Shown here: positions 47,684-56,673 of the stretch, one piece after another | Layout of the letters: each line of letters opens with the position of its first letter | How positions within the stretch are numbered: the stretch's first letter is position 1 | NCBI GenBank assembly: GCA_019635285.1 | Contig: JAHBZS010000018.1 | Location: forward strand, 1-64,000 | DNA length: 64,000 nt | Direction of reading: 5' to 3' | Origin: Rubrivivax sp. | GTDB taxonomy: Bacteria > Pseudomonadota > Gammaproteobacteria > Burkholderiales > Burkholderiaceae_C | Notes under the pieces: model-generated | The model's input: the letters and a program-made list of their open reading frames with translations, nothing else | The model's database searches: none | Told to the model about the DNA's origin: nothing | Position numbers and translations under genes: made by a program

Positions 47684-48698
47684 GCCCGGGCTCCTCGATT
47701 CACGGCCCAACTGGGTGCGCAGCGGTGTGCTGGCCGGCGCGCCCGAACTCGTCCGCGAGCTCGGTGCGGACCCGCGCGCGCTGGCCGCCGACTGCGGCAT
47801 GGACCTGGCCGCTCTCGAGCTGCCGGACCTGCCGGTGCCCGGCGTCGCCGTGGTGCGCTTCTTCGAGGCCGCCGCGGCGGCGACCGGCCGCCAGGACTTC
47901 GGCCTGCGGCTGTCCACGCGCCAGGACCTGTCGGTGCTGGGGCCGTTGTGGATGACGATGCGCAGCGCGCAGACCGTGCGCGACGCCCTGCAGGTGCTGG
48001 TGCAGTTCTTCGTCGTGCACACCACCGGCGCGCTGGTCGGTCTGCATCCATCGGACGAGGGCGGCGCCATCGTCACCTATGCCACCACCGTGGGCAGCAA
48101 CGACCGGCAGACCATCGAGCTGGGCCTGGCCATGCTGTGCCACGAGCTGCGCATGCATGGCGGCGCCGCGTGGCAGCCGCGGGCCGCGCAGTTTGCGCAT
48201 GCGCGGCCGGCCAGCCTGCACAGCCACCAGCGCTGCTTCGGCAAGAACCTGCAGTTCGACCAGGACCGGCATGCCGTCTGGCTGGACCGCGCCTGCCTGG
48301 ACGCGCCGCTGTCCGGCCGTTCGCTGCCGGCGCACGCGATGCTGAAGAAGCTGCTGGTCAGCCGCGTCGACGGCGCGCAGGCGGTGGCGGTCAAGGTCGA
48401 AGGCGCGATGCGTGCGCTGATGCCCTTTGCCGACTGCAGCCGCGAGCAGGTGGCGCGCATCGCCAACCTGTCCGAGCGCACCTTGCAGCGCCGGCTGGCC
48501 GAGGCCGGCACCAGCTTCCAGGCGCTGCGCGACCGCGTGCGCGCCGACATCGCGCTGAAGTACCTGCGCCAGTCCCGCCTGCAGGCGGCACAGATCGCCG
48601 AGATCCTGGGCTACGCCGAGCCGGCGGTGTTCACGCGCGCCTTCCGCCGCCAGCACGGCATGACGCCGAGCGAGGCGCGGCGGCAGATGCCGGCCTGA
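47682..48698 (+). CDS. AraC-family regulator with arabinose-binding-like N-terminal domain
   Basis: 338-residue regulator of the OruR/Arabinose_bd type. The N-terminal domain (GVLAGAPELVRELGADPRAL, RQDFGLRLSTRQDLSVLGPL) is followed by the double helix-turn-helix (REQVARIANLSERTLQRRLA; AAQIAEILGYAEPAVFTRAF). Start at ATG 47682 (MPGLLDSRPNWVRSG) was chosen on similarity; ATG 47589 in the same frame reaches into the neighbouring gene. It probably controls the divergent M24 gene. Confidence 0.88.
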   Translation: MPGLLDSRPNWVRSGVLAGAPELVRELGADPRALAADCGMDLAALELPDLPVPGVAVVRFFEAAAAATGRQDFGLRLSTRQDLSVLGPLWMTMRSAQTVRDALQVLVQFFVVHTTGALVGLHPSDEGGAIVTYATTVGSNDRQTIELGLAMLCHELRMHGGAAWQPRAAQFAHARPASLHSHQRCFGKNLQFDQDRHAVWLDRACLDAPLSGRSLPAHAMLKKLLVSRVDGAQAVAVKVEGAMRALMPFADCSREQVARIANLSERTLQRRLAEAGTSFQALRDRVRADIALKYLRQSRLQAAQIAEILGYAEPAVFTRAFRRQHGMTPSEARRQMPA

Positions 48699-48705
48699 TT
48701 GTCCA

Positions 48706-48719
48706 TACAGATTTCTGTA
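48706..48719. promoter_or_regulatory. Palindrome upstream of vapB, likely toxin-antitoxin operator
   Basis: TACAGA-TT-TCTGTA, 6-bp arms, ends 10 bases before the antitoxin ATG. VapB-type antitoxins usually bind such short palindromes over their own promoter. Confidence 0.5.
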
Positions 48720-48729
48720 CACTCATGGC

Positions 48730-48975
48730 ATGAAGACCACGCTCGACATCAACGACCGGTTGCTGGCCGAAGCCAAGGCCCTGGCCGCCCGGCGGCGGTC
48801 CAGCCTGACCCGTGTGATCGAGGAGGGCCTGCAGCTGCGGCTGCGCGCCCACGACGCCGCGGCGCCGCGGCGCCGCGCGCGGTTGCCGGTGTTCAAGGGG
48901 CGAGGTGGGTTGGTGGCGGGGGTCGACGCCTGCAGCAACCAGGCGCTGCTCGCCGCCCTGGGCGATGACGCCTGA
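48730..48975 (+). CDS. vapB: VapB-family antitoxin
   Basis: 81-residue antitoxin of the DUF2191/VapB type. It opens with MKTTLDINDRLLAEAKALAA, the ribbon-helix-helix DNA-binding part, and has a basic/unstructured C-terminal half (RLPVFKGRGGLVAGVD) that wraps the toxin. Its last 11 bases overlap the toxin start. Confidence 0.88.
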   Translation: MKTTLDINDRLLAEAKALAARRRSSLTRVIEEGLQLRLRAHDAAAPRRRARLPVFKGRGGLVAGVDACSNQALLAALGDDA

Positions 48976-49399
48976 CGTCAACGTGTTGGTCGCCGCCTTC
49001 CGCAGCGATCATCCGCATCACGGCACGGCGCGGCCGTGGTTGGAGGGGGCCTTGGATGCCGCGGCGGCCGGTGCCGGGTTCACCGCGATGCCGATGGCCA
49101 TCGCCAGCTTTTTGAGGCTGGTCACCAGCCCGCGCATCTTCGTCGAGCCGACGCCCAGCGCCGAGGCGGTGGCCTTTGTCGACGCGTTGCTGGCGATGCC
49201 CGGGGCGCAGTTGGCGCCGCTGGGGCCGGAGTGGCCGAAGCTGCGCCAACTGTGTCTGGATCGGCAGCTGTCCGGCAACCAACTGCCCGACGCCTGGCTC
49301 GCCGCCGCGGTGGAGCATCTGGGCGAACACCTGGTCAGCTTCGACCGTGGCTTCCGCCGGCTGCTGCCGCGCAGCCGCTTCACTTTGCTGCCGACCTGA
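48965..49399 (+). CDS. vapC: VapC-family PIN-domain toxin
   Basis: 144-residue PIN-domain ribonuclease. Acidic residues expected at the active site are visible as Asp4 (MTPDVNVLVAAF), Asp in LPDAWLAAAVEH and Asp in SFDRGFRRL; FLRLVTSPRIF is a family motif of the VapC group that pairs with DUF2191 antitoxins. It probably cleaves tRNA or rRNA when freed from VapB. Confidence 0.88.
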   Translation: MTPDVNVLVAAFRSDHPHHGTARPWLEGALDAAAAGAGFTAMPMAIASFLRLVTSPRIFVEPTPSAEAVAFVDALLAMPGAQLAPLGPEWPKLRQLCLDRQLSGNQLPDAWLAAAVEHLGEHLVSFDRGFRRLLPRSRFTLLPT

Positions 49400-49455
49400 G
49401 CGCGCTGCGCCGTCCGGACACAGACTGGCCGGACGCCCACCTAGGATCCGCGCCG

Positions 49456-50073
49456 ATGCCCACGGCCCCCACGCCCCGCGACGCCACCGACGCCGCACTG
49501 CGCCGCACCGTCGCCTGGGTGGCGGCGCTGAACCTGGCCTACTTCGGCGTCGAGTTCGCGGTGGCGCGCGCCATCGGCTCGGTGTCGCTGTTCGCCGACT
49601 CGATCGACTTCCTCGAGGACACGGCGGTCAACCTGCTGGTGCTGCTGGCGCTGGGCTGGTCGGTGCGCGCGCGGGCGCGCATGGCGATGGGGCTGGCGCT
49701 GCTGCTGCTGGTGCCGAGCGCGCTGACCCTGTGGACCGCGTGGCAAAAGTTCCAGCTGCCGCTGCCGCCGGCCGCGGCGCCGCTGTCGCTGGCCGCGCTG
49801 GGCGCGCTGGCCGTCAACCTGTTCTGCGCGCTGCTGCTGGCGCGTGTGCGCGCGCACGGGGGCAGCCTGGGGCGCGCGGCCTATCTGTCGGCGCGCAACG
49901 ACGCGGCGGCCAACGTTGCCATCCTCGCGGCCGCCGGCGTGACGCTGGCCTGGGCCTCGGCCTGGCCCGACATGGTCGTGGGCCTGGGCATCCTCGCGAT
50001 CAACGCCGATGCGGCGCGCGAGGTGCTGGCCGCGGCGCGGCGCGAGGGCCGGGCGCCGCAGGCCTCGCCTTGA
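49456..50073 (+). CDS. Cation-efflux (CDF)-like membrane protein
   Basis: 205-residue protein with about six hydrophobic helices. FADSIDFLEDTAVNLLVLLA in helix 2 carries the Asp pattern of the CDF zinc site, and ARNDAAANVAILAAAGVTL in helix 5 resembles its partner site. It lacks the cytoplasmic C-terminal domain of full CDF exporters, as many short Burkholderiales homologues do. Metal specificity unknown. Confidence 0.8.
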   Translation: MPTAPTPRDATDAALRRTVAWVAALNLAYFGVEFAVARAIGSVSLFADSIDFLEDTAVNLLVLLALGWSVRARARMAMGLALLLLVPSALTLWTAWQKFQLPLPPAAAPLSLAALGALAVNLFCALLLARVRAHGGSLGRAAYLSARNDAAANVAILAAAGVTLAWASAWPDMVVGLGILAINADAAREVLAAARREGRAPQASP

Positions 50074-50110
50074 GCCGGCGCGTGGCGGCCATCCGGGCTT
50101 CGGCCCGACG

Positions 50111-51385
50111 TCAGCGCAGGTTGCCGGTGTGTCCCAGGTTGTAGCGCCCGGGCTGCGGCCACACCGCCAGCCCGTGCGGCTGCTTGCCCACGGCGATGAA
50201 GTCGACCGCGCCGCTGCTGGTGTCGAAGCGGTAGACCACGTCGTCGTAGCGGCCCGACAGCCACAGGTGCTTGCCGTCGGCGCTGACGCCGCCCATGTCC
50301 GGGCTGCCGCCGCCCGGCACCGGCCAGGTCTTCAGCACCTTGCCGGTGGCGAAGTCGATCACCGACACGCTGCCCTTGCCCTTGGGCTTGCCGTGCACGT
50401 AATTGCTGCCGCGGTTGGCCACGTACAGCTGCTTGCCGTCGCGGCTGGGGTACAGCCCGTGCGCACCGACGCCGGTGGGGATGAACGCGTACTGCTTGAA
50501 ACTCTCCGGGTCGACCACGTGCACGCCGTCGGCCATCATGTCCGCGACATACAGCGTCTTGCCGTCGGGCGAGAAGCGCACGTCCTGCGGCATGCCGGGG
50601 GTGATGCAGATCTGGCCGCCGATCTGCTGCGGGTCGGGCACGTACTGCGGCGTCTTCAGGCCGGTCTTCACCAGCGCCAGCGCGTCGGGGCGGTCGAAGT
50701 AGCGGCTCAGCTTGAGGGTGCCCAGCACCTTGCGGTTGGCCAGGTCGATCTTGGTCACCGAGCCGTTGAACTCGCAGGTGAAGAAGGCGGTGCGGCCATC
50801 GATGCTGAAGTCGGCATGGTTGATGCCGGCGCAGTCCGGCGTGGCGATGCTGAACTCCAGCTGCATCGTCTGCGGGTTGCGGAAGTCCAGCCGCTTGTGG
50901 GCCTCGGCGACGACGATGGCGTACTTGCCGTCGGGCGTCCAGTACATGTTGTACGGGTCGTCCACCGGAATGGTCTTGCCCGGCTTGCCGGTCAGCGGGT
51001 CCACCAGCGTCAGGCTGCCCTTGTCGCTGTTCTCGGCGTTGTTGGCCACGTACAGCGTCTTCAGGTCCCAGCTCGGCACCACGTGCTGCGGGTACAGGCC
51101 GACCTTGAAGGTGTTGACCACCTTCAGGGTCGCCGGGTCGATGACCGATACGGTGTGCGCCATGTGGTTGGGCACGTAGATGCGTTCCAGCGCGCCGGCC
51201 ACGTTCGGGCTCATCTTGCCGCTGGCGGTTTCGCTGTACAGGTTCTTCGGGTCGGGCACCGGCATCACGCCGGCCGGGACCTGGATGGTGGGCGCGGCAG
51301 GCGGCGCCGAGGCGCTCTGCGCGAAGGCGGGGCCGAGGGCCAGGCCCAGCAGCAACGGAAGGAGAGGGCGGGTTTGCATGGGCAC
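50111..51385 (-). CDS. Exported YVTN-type beta-propeller protein
   Basis: About 424-residue periplasmic protein. Signal peptide (LLPLLLGLALGPAFAQ), then a seven-bladed propeller with repeats of the type IYVPNHMAHTVSVIDPATLK, LYVANNAENSDKGSLTLVDP and LYVADMMADGVHVVDPESF. Related proteins occur with quinoproteins and nitrogen-cycle enzymes, but here it stands next to an exported creatininase-family gene with which it may form an operon. ATG 51379 is an alternative start. Function unknown. Confidence 0.85.
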   Translation of the reverse strand: MPMQTRPLLPLLLGLALGPAFAQSASAPPAAPTIQVPAGVMPVPDPKNLYSETASGKMSPNVAGALERIYVPNHMAHTVSVIDPATLKVVNTFKVGLYPQHVVPSWDLKTLYVANNAENSDKGSLTLVDPLTGKPGKTIPVDDPYNMYWTPDGKYAIVVAEAHKRLDFRNPQTMQLEFSIATPDCAGINHADFSIDGRTAFFTCEFNGSVTKIDLANRKVLGTLKLSRYFDRPDALALVKTGLKTPQYVPDPQQIGGQICITPGMPQDVRFSPDGKTLYVADMMADGVHVVDPESFKQYAFIPTGVGAHGLYPSRDGKQLYVANRGSNYVHGKPKGKGSVSVIDFATGKVLKTWPVPGGGSPDMGGVSADGKHLWLSGRYDDVVYRFDTSSGAVDFIAVGKQPHGLAVWPQPGRYNLGHTGNLR

Positions 51386-51442
51386 GGGGTCCGGGGGGTG
51401 GAAGGTTGAACGGTGTCTGCGGACGGGGCGTTGACAGGCGCG

Positions 51443-52225
51443 TCAGCGCGGCGCCGCGGTGGCCTGGCGGATGGCGGCCACGCTCTGGCGCACGATCAGG
51501 TCCACGCCCAGCTGGCCGAGCTCGGCGCTGGCGCGCCGCGGGTCGCCGGAGACGCCGGCGGCCTGCGCCATGGCCTTGTCGGGCCAGACCTTGCTGGGGT
51601 CCACGGCCAGCATCAGCGCGGTGTCGGCGGCGCCGGCATGGCTGCCGATCTGGGCGTCCGACAGGCCGTGCTCGCGCAGCAGCTTGGCGAACGGTGCCTG
51701 CGCCGCGTCGTAGTAGGCGGCGATGTAGTGGGCGCGCGCCGGGCCGGCTTTCCAGTCGCGGTTCAGCGCCGCGGCCACGGCCTGCAGGCTGGCCTGGTAG
51801 CCGCCGTGGTCGCCGAGGAAGACGATGTCGGTGAAGCCGTGCTGCGCGGCCGAGCGCGCGGCGCCGTCGAGCAGGCCGCGGAAGGCGCTGTCGGGAATGG
51901 ACAGCGTGCCGGCATAGCGCATGTGCTCGGTGGGCGGGTGGATGCGGCCTTCCGGCACGTAGGCCACCACCGGCGCCACCAGCGCATTGCCCAGCTCGGC
52001 GGCGATGCGTCCGGCCAGCACCTGCGCGCGCACGTTGTGCTTGCCCAGCGCCAGGTGCGGCCCGCTCTGCTCGGTGCCGCCGACCGGCACGATCAGCGTG
52101 CGCTTGCCGGCCTGCAGCGCGTCGCGCACGTCGCTGCTGCTCAGGTCCTGCAGGTAGACGCTGGGCGGCAGCGCCTGGGCGTGCAGGCTCAGGCACAGAA
52201 TGGCAAGGGCGAGGGCGTGGCGCAT
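51443..52225 (-). CDS. Exported creatininase-family hydrolase
   Basis: 260-residue creatininase superfamily protein with a signal peptide (MRHALALAILCLSLHAQA). Metal-site motifs are visible: VGGTEQSGPHLALGKHN (Glu, His) and VFLGDHGGYQ (Asp, His). Cytoplasmic family members hydrolyse creatinine or formamides (MftE, FAPy deformylase); the periplasmic location here is unusual. It precedes the YVTN propeller gene by 57 bases on the same strand. Confidence 0.85.
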   Translation of the reverse strand: MRHALALAILCLSLHAQALPPSVYLQDLSSSDVRDALQAGKRTLIVPVGGTEQSGPHLALGKHNVRAQVLAGRIAAELGNALVAPVVAYVPEGRIHPPTEHMRYAGTLSIPDSAFRGLLDGAARSAAQHGFTDIVFLGDHGGYQASLQAVAAALNRDWKAGPARAHYIAAYYDAAQAPFAKLLREHGLSDAQIGSHAGAADTALMLAVDPSKVWPDKAMAQAAGVSGDPRRASAELGQLGVDLIVRQSVAAIRQATAAPR

Positions 52226-52295
52226 GCGGGGACGGGGCGGCGCCGCAATGTAGCGCAGCCGGCGACCCGGCCTCCTTGCTTAAGATCAGGGGACC

Positions 52296-53168
52296 ATGCG
52301 CCAAGTCACGACGACCCCCGCCCCGCCCGTGAGCGTGCGGCGCCCGGCCCACGCCGCGCTGCCCATCGTCATCGATTCGCCGCACAGCGGCACCGACTAT
52401 CCGGCCGACTTCGGCTACAGCGCGCCCTTCGAGCTGCTGCGCCGCGGCGAAGACCTGTACGTCGACCAGCTGTACGCCCACGCGCCGGACTTTGGCGCTA
52501 CCTTCATAGCGGCGCATTTCCCGCGGGCCTACATCGACCCCAACCGGCTGCTGGCCGACATCGACGAGGCGCTGCTCGACGCACCCTGGCCCGGCCCGGT
52601 GGCGGCCGGGCCGAAGACGCGGCTCGGCATCGGGCTGATCTGGCGGCTGCTCGGCGACGTGCCGGTGTACCAGCGCCAGCTGTCGGTGGCCGAGGTGCAG
52701 CAGCGCATCGAGCGCTGCTACCGGCCGTACCACGCGGCGCTGGAGCAGGCCATCGAAGGCGCCTACCGGCAGTTCAGCGCCGTCTGGCACCTGAACGTGC
52801 ATTCGATGCCCGACGACGCCTACCAGCGGCTGAAGCTGCCGGTCAAGCCGCTGGCCGACTTCGTGCTGGGCGACCTGGATGGCCGCACCGCCGGCGAGCC
52901 GCTGATGGCGCTGATCGAAGGCGTGCTGCGCGACCAGGGCTACAGCGTGGCGCGCAACGACCCGTTCAAGGGCGTGGAGATCATCGCCCGCAACGGCCGG
53001 CCGGCCGAGCGCCGGCATTCGCTGCAGATCGAGATCAAGCGTTCCTGCTATGCCGACGTCGAGCGCCACGCGCCCAACGCCGGCTTCGACCGGCTGCAGC
53101 GCGCGCTGGACACGATGATGGCCGCGCTGGCGGACCACGTGCGCCGCGAATGCGGCCTCAGCGCCTGA
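52296..53168 (+). CDS. N-formylglutamate amidohydrolase family protein
   Basis: 290-residue FGase/HutG-like zinc hydrolase. Family motifs: IVIDSPHSGTDYPADFGYS at the start, then FPRAYIDPNR, WHLNVHSMPDD and LQIEIKRSCYAD. It splits N-formylglutamate or related N-formyl or N-acyl acidic amino acids. No other his/hut genes are nearby. Its last codons are duplicated just behind the stop. Confidence 0.88.
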   Translation: MRQVTTTPAPPVSVRRPAHAALPIVIDSPHSGTDYPADFGYSAPFELLRRGEDLYVDQLYAHAPDFGATFIAAHFPRAYIDPNRLLADIDEALLDAPWPGPVAAGPKTRLGIGLIWRLLGDVPVYQRQLSVAEVQQRIERCYRPYHAALEQAIEGAYRQFSAVWHLNVHSMPDDAYQRLKLPVKPLADFVLGDLDGRTAGEPLMALIEGVLRDQGYSVARNDPFKGVEIIARNGRPAERRHSLQIEIKRSCYADVERHAPNAGFDRLQRALDTMMAALADHVRRECGLSA

Positions 53169-53202
53169 GCCTGCGCCGCGAGTGCGGCCTCAACGGCTGA
53201 GC
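53141..53202. repeat. Tandem duplication of the 3' end of the N-formylglutamate amidohydrolase gene
   Basis: The 30-base segment at 53141-53170, which codes for the end RRECGLSA and stop, is repeated with a few changes at 53173-53202 (would read RRECGLNG and stop). The second copy runs into the convergent araC gene end. Confidence 0.75.
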
Positions 53203-54185
53203 GCGCGCTGCCGCGTCGCGCTGCCGCCGAAGCTGCCGCGGTACCAGCGCGAGAACGCGCTGGGCGCGGTGAAGCCCAGCAGCGCGGCGACTTCGGTCAG
53301 CGGCCGGTCCGTGCTGTCGACGTAGCGGCTGGCCAGCGCGCGGCGCTCGCCCTCGAGCAACGCGCTGAAGCTGGTGTCCTCGGCCTGCAGCTTGCGGTGC
53401 ACCGTGCGCCGGTCGACGCCCAGGTGCTGCGCCACCACCTCGACGCGGCACAGGCCGCGAGGCAGCAGCAGCACCACCAGCTGGCGCACGCGGTCGGTGA
53501 AGCGCGCGCTGTGCGTCAGCGCCGGCGCCAGCAGCTTCTGGCTGTAGCGTGCCATCACCGGGTCGGCGCCGGGGTTCGGCGCGTCCAGGTCCGCGGCGTT
53601 GCAGACGATGCCGTTGAATTCATGGCCGAACTCCACTGCCGGCCCGAGCACCCGGTGGTGCACCGACAGGCTGCGCGGCGCCGGGTGCGTGAAGCACACC
53701 AGCCGTGGCTGCCAGGACGCGCCCATCAGCACCTGCAGCAGGCGGCAGCTGACGCCCACCACCAGCTCGGTGGCCTGGCGCAACGAGCTGCTGCCGTCGT
53801 TCGACAGTTCGGTGCGCACGACGACCAGGCCGCGCTGCTCGTCGACCTGCACCGCCACGGCCTCGTTGTGCACGTGGATGTGGTGCATCATCGTCTCCAG
53901 CACCCGCCGCAGCGTCGGCTCGTCGCGCACCAGCAGCGCCAGCGGGCCCAGGTTCGACAGGCGGCGCGACTCGGCCATGCGCAGCCCGAAGGCGGGCTCC
54001 TGCGCCTGCGCGGCGGCGGTCTCCAGCAGCCGGCCGACCAGATGGGCCGGCACCTTCAGGTCGGCGTCGACCAGGCAGCGCGGCGGCAGGCCCACGCCAG
54101 CCACCAGGGCCCGCGCGTCCAGCCCGCAGGCGGTGGCCAGCTCGGTGAAGTGCGTCAGCGCGGCGCTGCGGACGAGGGCGGTCAT
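53190..54185 (-). CDS. AraC-family regulator controlling the adjacent catabolic genes
   Basis: 331-residue OruR-like regulator: Arabinose_bd-type N-terminal domain (ALTHFTELATACGLDARALV, PAFGLRMAESRRLSNLGPLA) and C-terminal AraC double HTH (VEVVAQHLGVDRRTVHRKLQ; LTEVAALLGFTAPSAFSRWY). Start at ATG 54185 based on similarity. Divergent from the MFS gene; the shared intergenic region holds 21-bp-spaced TGTCYCS sites that recur before the AhpD-BKACE operon at 62.3 kb, so it likely controls both. Confidence 0.9.
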   Translation of the reverse strand: MTALVRSAALTHFTELATACGLDARALVAGVGLPPRCLVDADLKVPAHLVGRLLETAAAQAQEPAFGLRMAESRRLSNLGPLALLVRDEPTLRRVLETMMHHIHVHNEAVAVQVDEQRGLVVVRTELSNDGSSSLRQATELVVGVSCRLLQVLMGASWQPRLVCFTHPAPRSLSVHHRVLGPAVEFGHEFNGIVCNAADLDAPNPGADPVMARYSQKLLAPALTHSARFTDRVRQLVVLLLPRGLCRVEVVAQHLGVDRRTVHRKLQAEDTSFSALLEGERRALASRYVDSTDRPLTEVAALLGFTAPSAFSRWYRGSFGGSATRQRALSR

Positions 54186-54211
54186 CGGCCGGTCATCGGG
54201 CGGTGGGAGGC

Positions 54212-54275
54212 TGTCTCCAGATGCTAAGCCCGTGTCCCGGATTGTCAAGTTCGAAGTGGGATCGTCTCGAACAAT
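54212..54275 (+). promoter_or_regulatory. AraC-type regulatory promoter of the MFS-SDR operon
   Basis: TGTCTCC at 54212 and TGTCCCGGATTGTCAAG at 54233-54249, starts 21 bases apart, followed by GAACAAT at 54269-54275 as possible -10 element. The same order and spacings occur at 62258-62321. The distance from the second site to GAACAAT is 36 bases in both. Confidence 0.65.
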
Positions 54276-54301
54276 CGCACCCACAACGACAGGAGACGAC
54301 G

Positions 54302-55567
54302 ATGCGCTGGAAACAGAGTCCGCAGGCGATGCTGATCGCGCTGCTGGTGATCCATGTGATTGCCCATATCGACCGCAACATGCTGCTCGGCTTTTCGCCG
54401 CAGATCACCCAGGATCTGGCGATCAGCAACGCGCAGTACGGCTTTCTGGCCGGCGCGGTGTGGGTGCTGAGCTTCGGCTTCATGGCCGTGTTCCTGGGCA
54501 GCCTGGCCGACCGCTTCAGCCGCACGCGGGTGATCGCCGCCGGCATCCTGATCTGGAGCGTGTGCACCGCGGCCTCGGGCGCGGCACAGAGCTTCGGCCA
54601 GATGGTCGCGGCGCGCTTCTTCGTCGCTTCGGGCGAGGCGGCGCTGGTGCCCGCGGCCGTGTCGCTGCTGATGGAGCTGTTCAAGGCACGCCGCGCCGGC
54701 ACCGCGGTGGGCGTGTTCTTCATGGGCATCCCCATCGGCCTGGGCCTGGCCTTCGTGCTGGCGGGCGTGCTGGGCAGCCACATCGGCTGGCGCGGCAGCT
54801 TCTACGCGCTGGGCGTGATGGGCGTGGTCATCGGCGTGCCCGCGCTGCTGCTCAAGGACGACCGCGCCCAGCTCGGCGAGACCGACCGTGGCGCGCCCTT
54901 CGGGCAGCAGCTGCGCAACGTGTTCGGCCTGCTGCGCGGCAACGCCACCGTGGCCTGCACGGTGCTCGGCTTCGTGCTGGTGCACCTGGCCTTCGTCGGC
55001 GTCGCCTTCGCGCAGCTGTGGCTGGTGCGCGAACGCGGCCTGGATGCGGCGGCGATGGCGCAGAAGATCGGCCTGATCGGCATCGTCTTCGGCGTGCTCG
55101 GCTCGGTGGTCGGCGGCGTGCTCAGCGACCGGCTGGCGCGCCGCCTGCCCGGCGGCCATGCCGGCTTCGTGGTGCTGCTGATCCTGGTCTGCGGCCCGCT
55201 GATGGTGGCCTATCGCTTTGCGGACGCCGGCTCGGCGCTGTTCTACATCGGCATGTGCGCCGGCTTCTTCCTGCCGCTGGCGACCTATGGTCCGTCGCTG
55301 GCGCTGATCCAGGGGCTCACGCCGGATGCGATGCGCTCCACCGTCACCGGCATGACGATGCTGCTGATCAACGTGTTCGCCATCGCCATCGGCAACCTGG
55401 TGGTCGGCGGCCTCAGCGACCGCATGAGCGCGGCTGGCGAAGGCCACGCGCTGACCTATGTGCTGCTGGCCACCGACCTGCTGGTGCTCGTCGCCGCCGT
55501 GTTCTACGCGCTGGCCGCGCGCGGACCGCGTGTCGCGGCCGCGCTGCAGGGCGTCGTGGCCCACTGA
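54302..55567 (+). CDS. MFS transporter
   Basis: 421-residue major-facilitator protein with 12 predicted helices. The loop 2-3 motif A reads GSLADRFSRTRVIA, and a second copy GVLSDRLARRLPGG occurs between helices 8 and 9. An Asp-Arg pair in helix 1 (IAHIDRNMLLGFSPQI) is typical of the anion:cation/aromatic acid type symporters. As first gene of the AraC-controlled unit it probably imports the carboxylated substrate degraded by the neighbouring enzymes. Confidence 0.9.
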   Translation: MRWKQSPQAMLIALLVIHVIAHIDRNMLLGFSPQITQDLAISNAQYGFLAGAVWVLSFGFMAVFLGSLADRFSRTRVIAAGILIWSVCTAASGAAQSFGQMVAARFFVASGEAALVPAAVSLLMELFKARRAGTAVGVFFMGIPIGLGLAFVLAGVLGSHIGWRGSFYALGVMGVVIGVPALLLKDDRAQLGETDRGAPFGQQLRNVFGLLRGNATVACTVLGFVLVHLAFVGVAFAQLWLVRERGLDAAAMAQKIGLIGIVFGVLGSVVGGVLSDRLARRLPGGHAGFVVLLILVCGPLMVAYRFADAGSALFYIGMCAGFFLPLATYGPSLALIQGLTPDAMRSTVTGMTMLLINVFAIAIGNLVVGGLSDRMSAAGEGHALTYVLLATDLLVLVAAVFYALAARGPRVAAALQGVVAH

Positions 55568-55585
55568 CCCCGCGGAGATCCGATC

Positions 55586-56437
55586 ATGCGCGAAGCCAAG
55601 GACCCAGGGCGCGGCCGCCTCGCCGGCAAGGTGGCCCTGGTCACCGGCGCCGGCCCGGGCCTGGGCGGCGCGATTGCCGCGGCGCTGGCCGCCGAGGGCG
55701 CGAAGCTGGTGGTCTGCGACATCGCGCCCGAGGCGCTGGACACGACGCGCTCGCGGCTGGCCGCGATGGGCGCCGAAGCGCTGGCGCTGCCGTGCGATGT
55801 CTCCGACAGCGCGGCGGTCGATGCGATGTTCGCGCGCGCGGCCGAGCGCTTCGGCACCGTGCACATCCTGGTGAACAACGCCGCGCGCGTGCCCAACGCG
55901 CCCGCCGAGGAAGCGCGCCGCAACCGGCACTACCAGTACCTGACCACGCCGATGCCGCGCCAGGCGCTGGACATGGTGGCCTCGCTGAGCGACGACGACT
56001 GGCTCAAGTGGTGGGGCGTCAACATGCACGGCGTCTTCTATTGCACGCGCGCGGCGTTGCGGCTGATGACGCCGCAGCGCGCGGGCAAGATCGTCAACAT
56101 CGCCTCGATCGCCGGCCTGGGCACCGGCAGCGCGCACAGCCCCGGCTATTCGGCGACCAAGGCCGGCGTGATCAGCCTGACCAAGACCACCGCGCTGGAT
56201 GTCGCCGGCGCCAACATCTATGTCAACGCCATCGCCTGCGGCGGCGTGCTGACGCCGCCCTTCGAGGAGGACCTGGCACGCGCCAGCGACGAACAGAAGC
56301 AGCGGCTGTATCAGATGCTGCCGCTGGGCCGCATCGGCCGGCCCGAGGAATACGCGTCGCTGGCCGTCTACCTGGCGTCGGACGAGCACTACCTGGTCGG
56401 CCAGGTGATCTCGCCGAACGGCGGGCTGCTGATGTGA
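55586..56437 (+). CDS. Short-chain dehydrogenase/reductase (SDR)
   Basis: 283-residue classical SDR. Cofactor motif TGAGPGLG (about 20-27), CDIAPEALD with Asp favouring NAD(H), NNAARVP, catalytic Ser in NIASIAG and YSATK (Tyr, Lys). The C-terminal end LVGQVISPNGGLLM is standard. A 20-residue insert after NNAAR (EEARRNRHYQYLTTPMPRQA) is unusual and may shape the substrate pocket. It lies 18 bases after the MFS gene. Confidence 0.92.
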   Translation: MREAKDPGRGRLAGKVALVTGAGPGLGGAIAAALAAEGAKLVVCDIAPEALDTTRSRLAAMGAEALALPCDVSDSAAVDAMFARAAERFGTVHILVNNAARVPNAPAEEARRNRHYQYLTTPMPRQALDMVASLSDDDWLKWWGVNMHGVFYCTRAALRLMTPQRAGKIVNIASIAGLGTGSAHSPGYSATKAGVISLTKTTALDVAGANIYVNAIACGGVLTPPFEEDLARASDEQKQRLYQMLPLGRIGRPEEYASLAVYLASDEHYLVGQVISPNGGLLM

Positions 56438-56673
56438 AGGCGTCGCCATGACGACGAGCCCGCCCGCGACCGACGCGCGGGCTGCCGGTGCCCGGCCTGG
56501 CGGGCCGTGCCGGCGGGCTGGCTGAACCCAAGACGAGGAATCATGATGAGAGTCCGACCGAGCACGCGCGGCATGCCGCGCACACGTGTGTGTGCCGCAG
56601 CCTCCGGCCTGGCGCCTGCGGCCGGCGCTCCGCGCGCCGGGACGAGCGGGCGCACGCCGGGGGTGACGTGGCC
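56438..56673 (+). other. Interval with two tiny open frames between SDR and Rieske genes
   Basis: Holds ATG frames of 25 codons (56448-56525) and 44 codons (56543-56677, with GAGG before it and its stop overlapping the Rieske ATG as ATGA). Both translate to Arg/Pro/Gly-rich sequence without recognisable domains. They could be leader peptides coupling translation to the Rieske gene, or remains of a lost gene. Confidence 0.35.
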
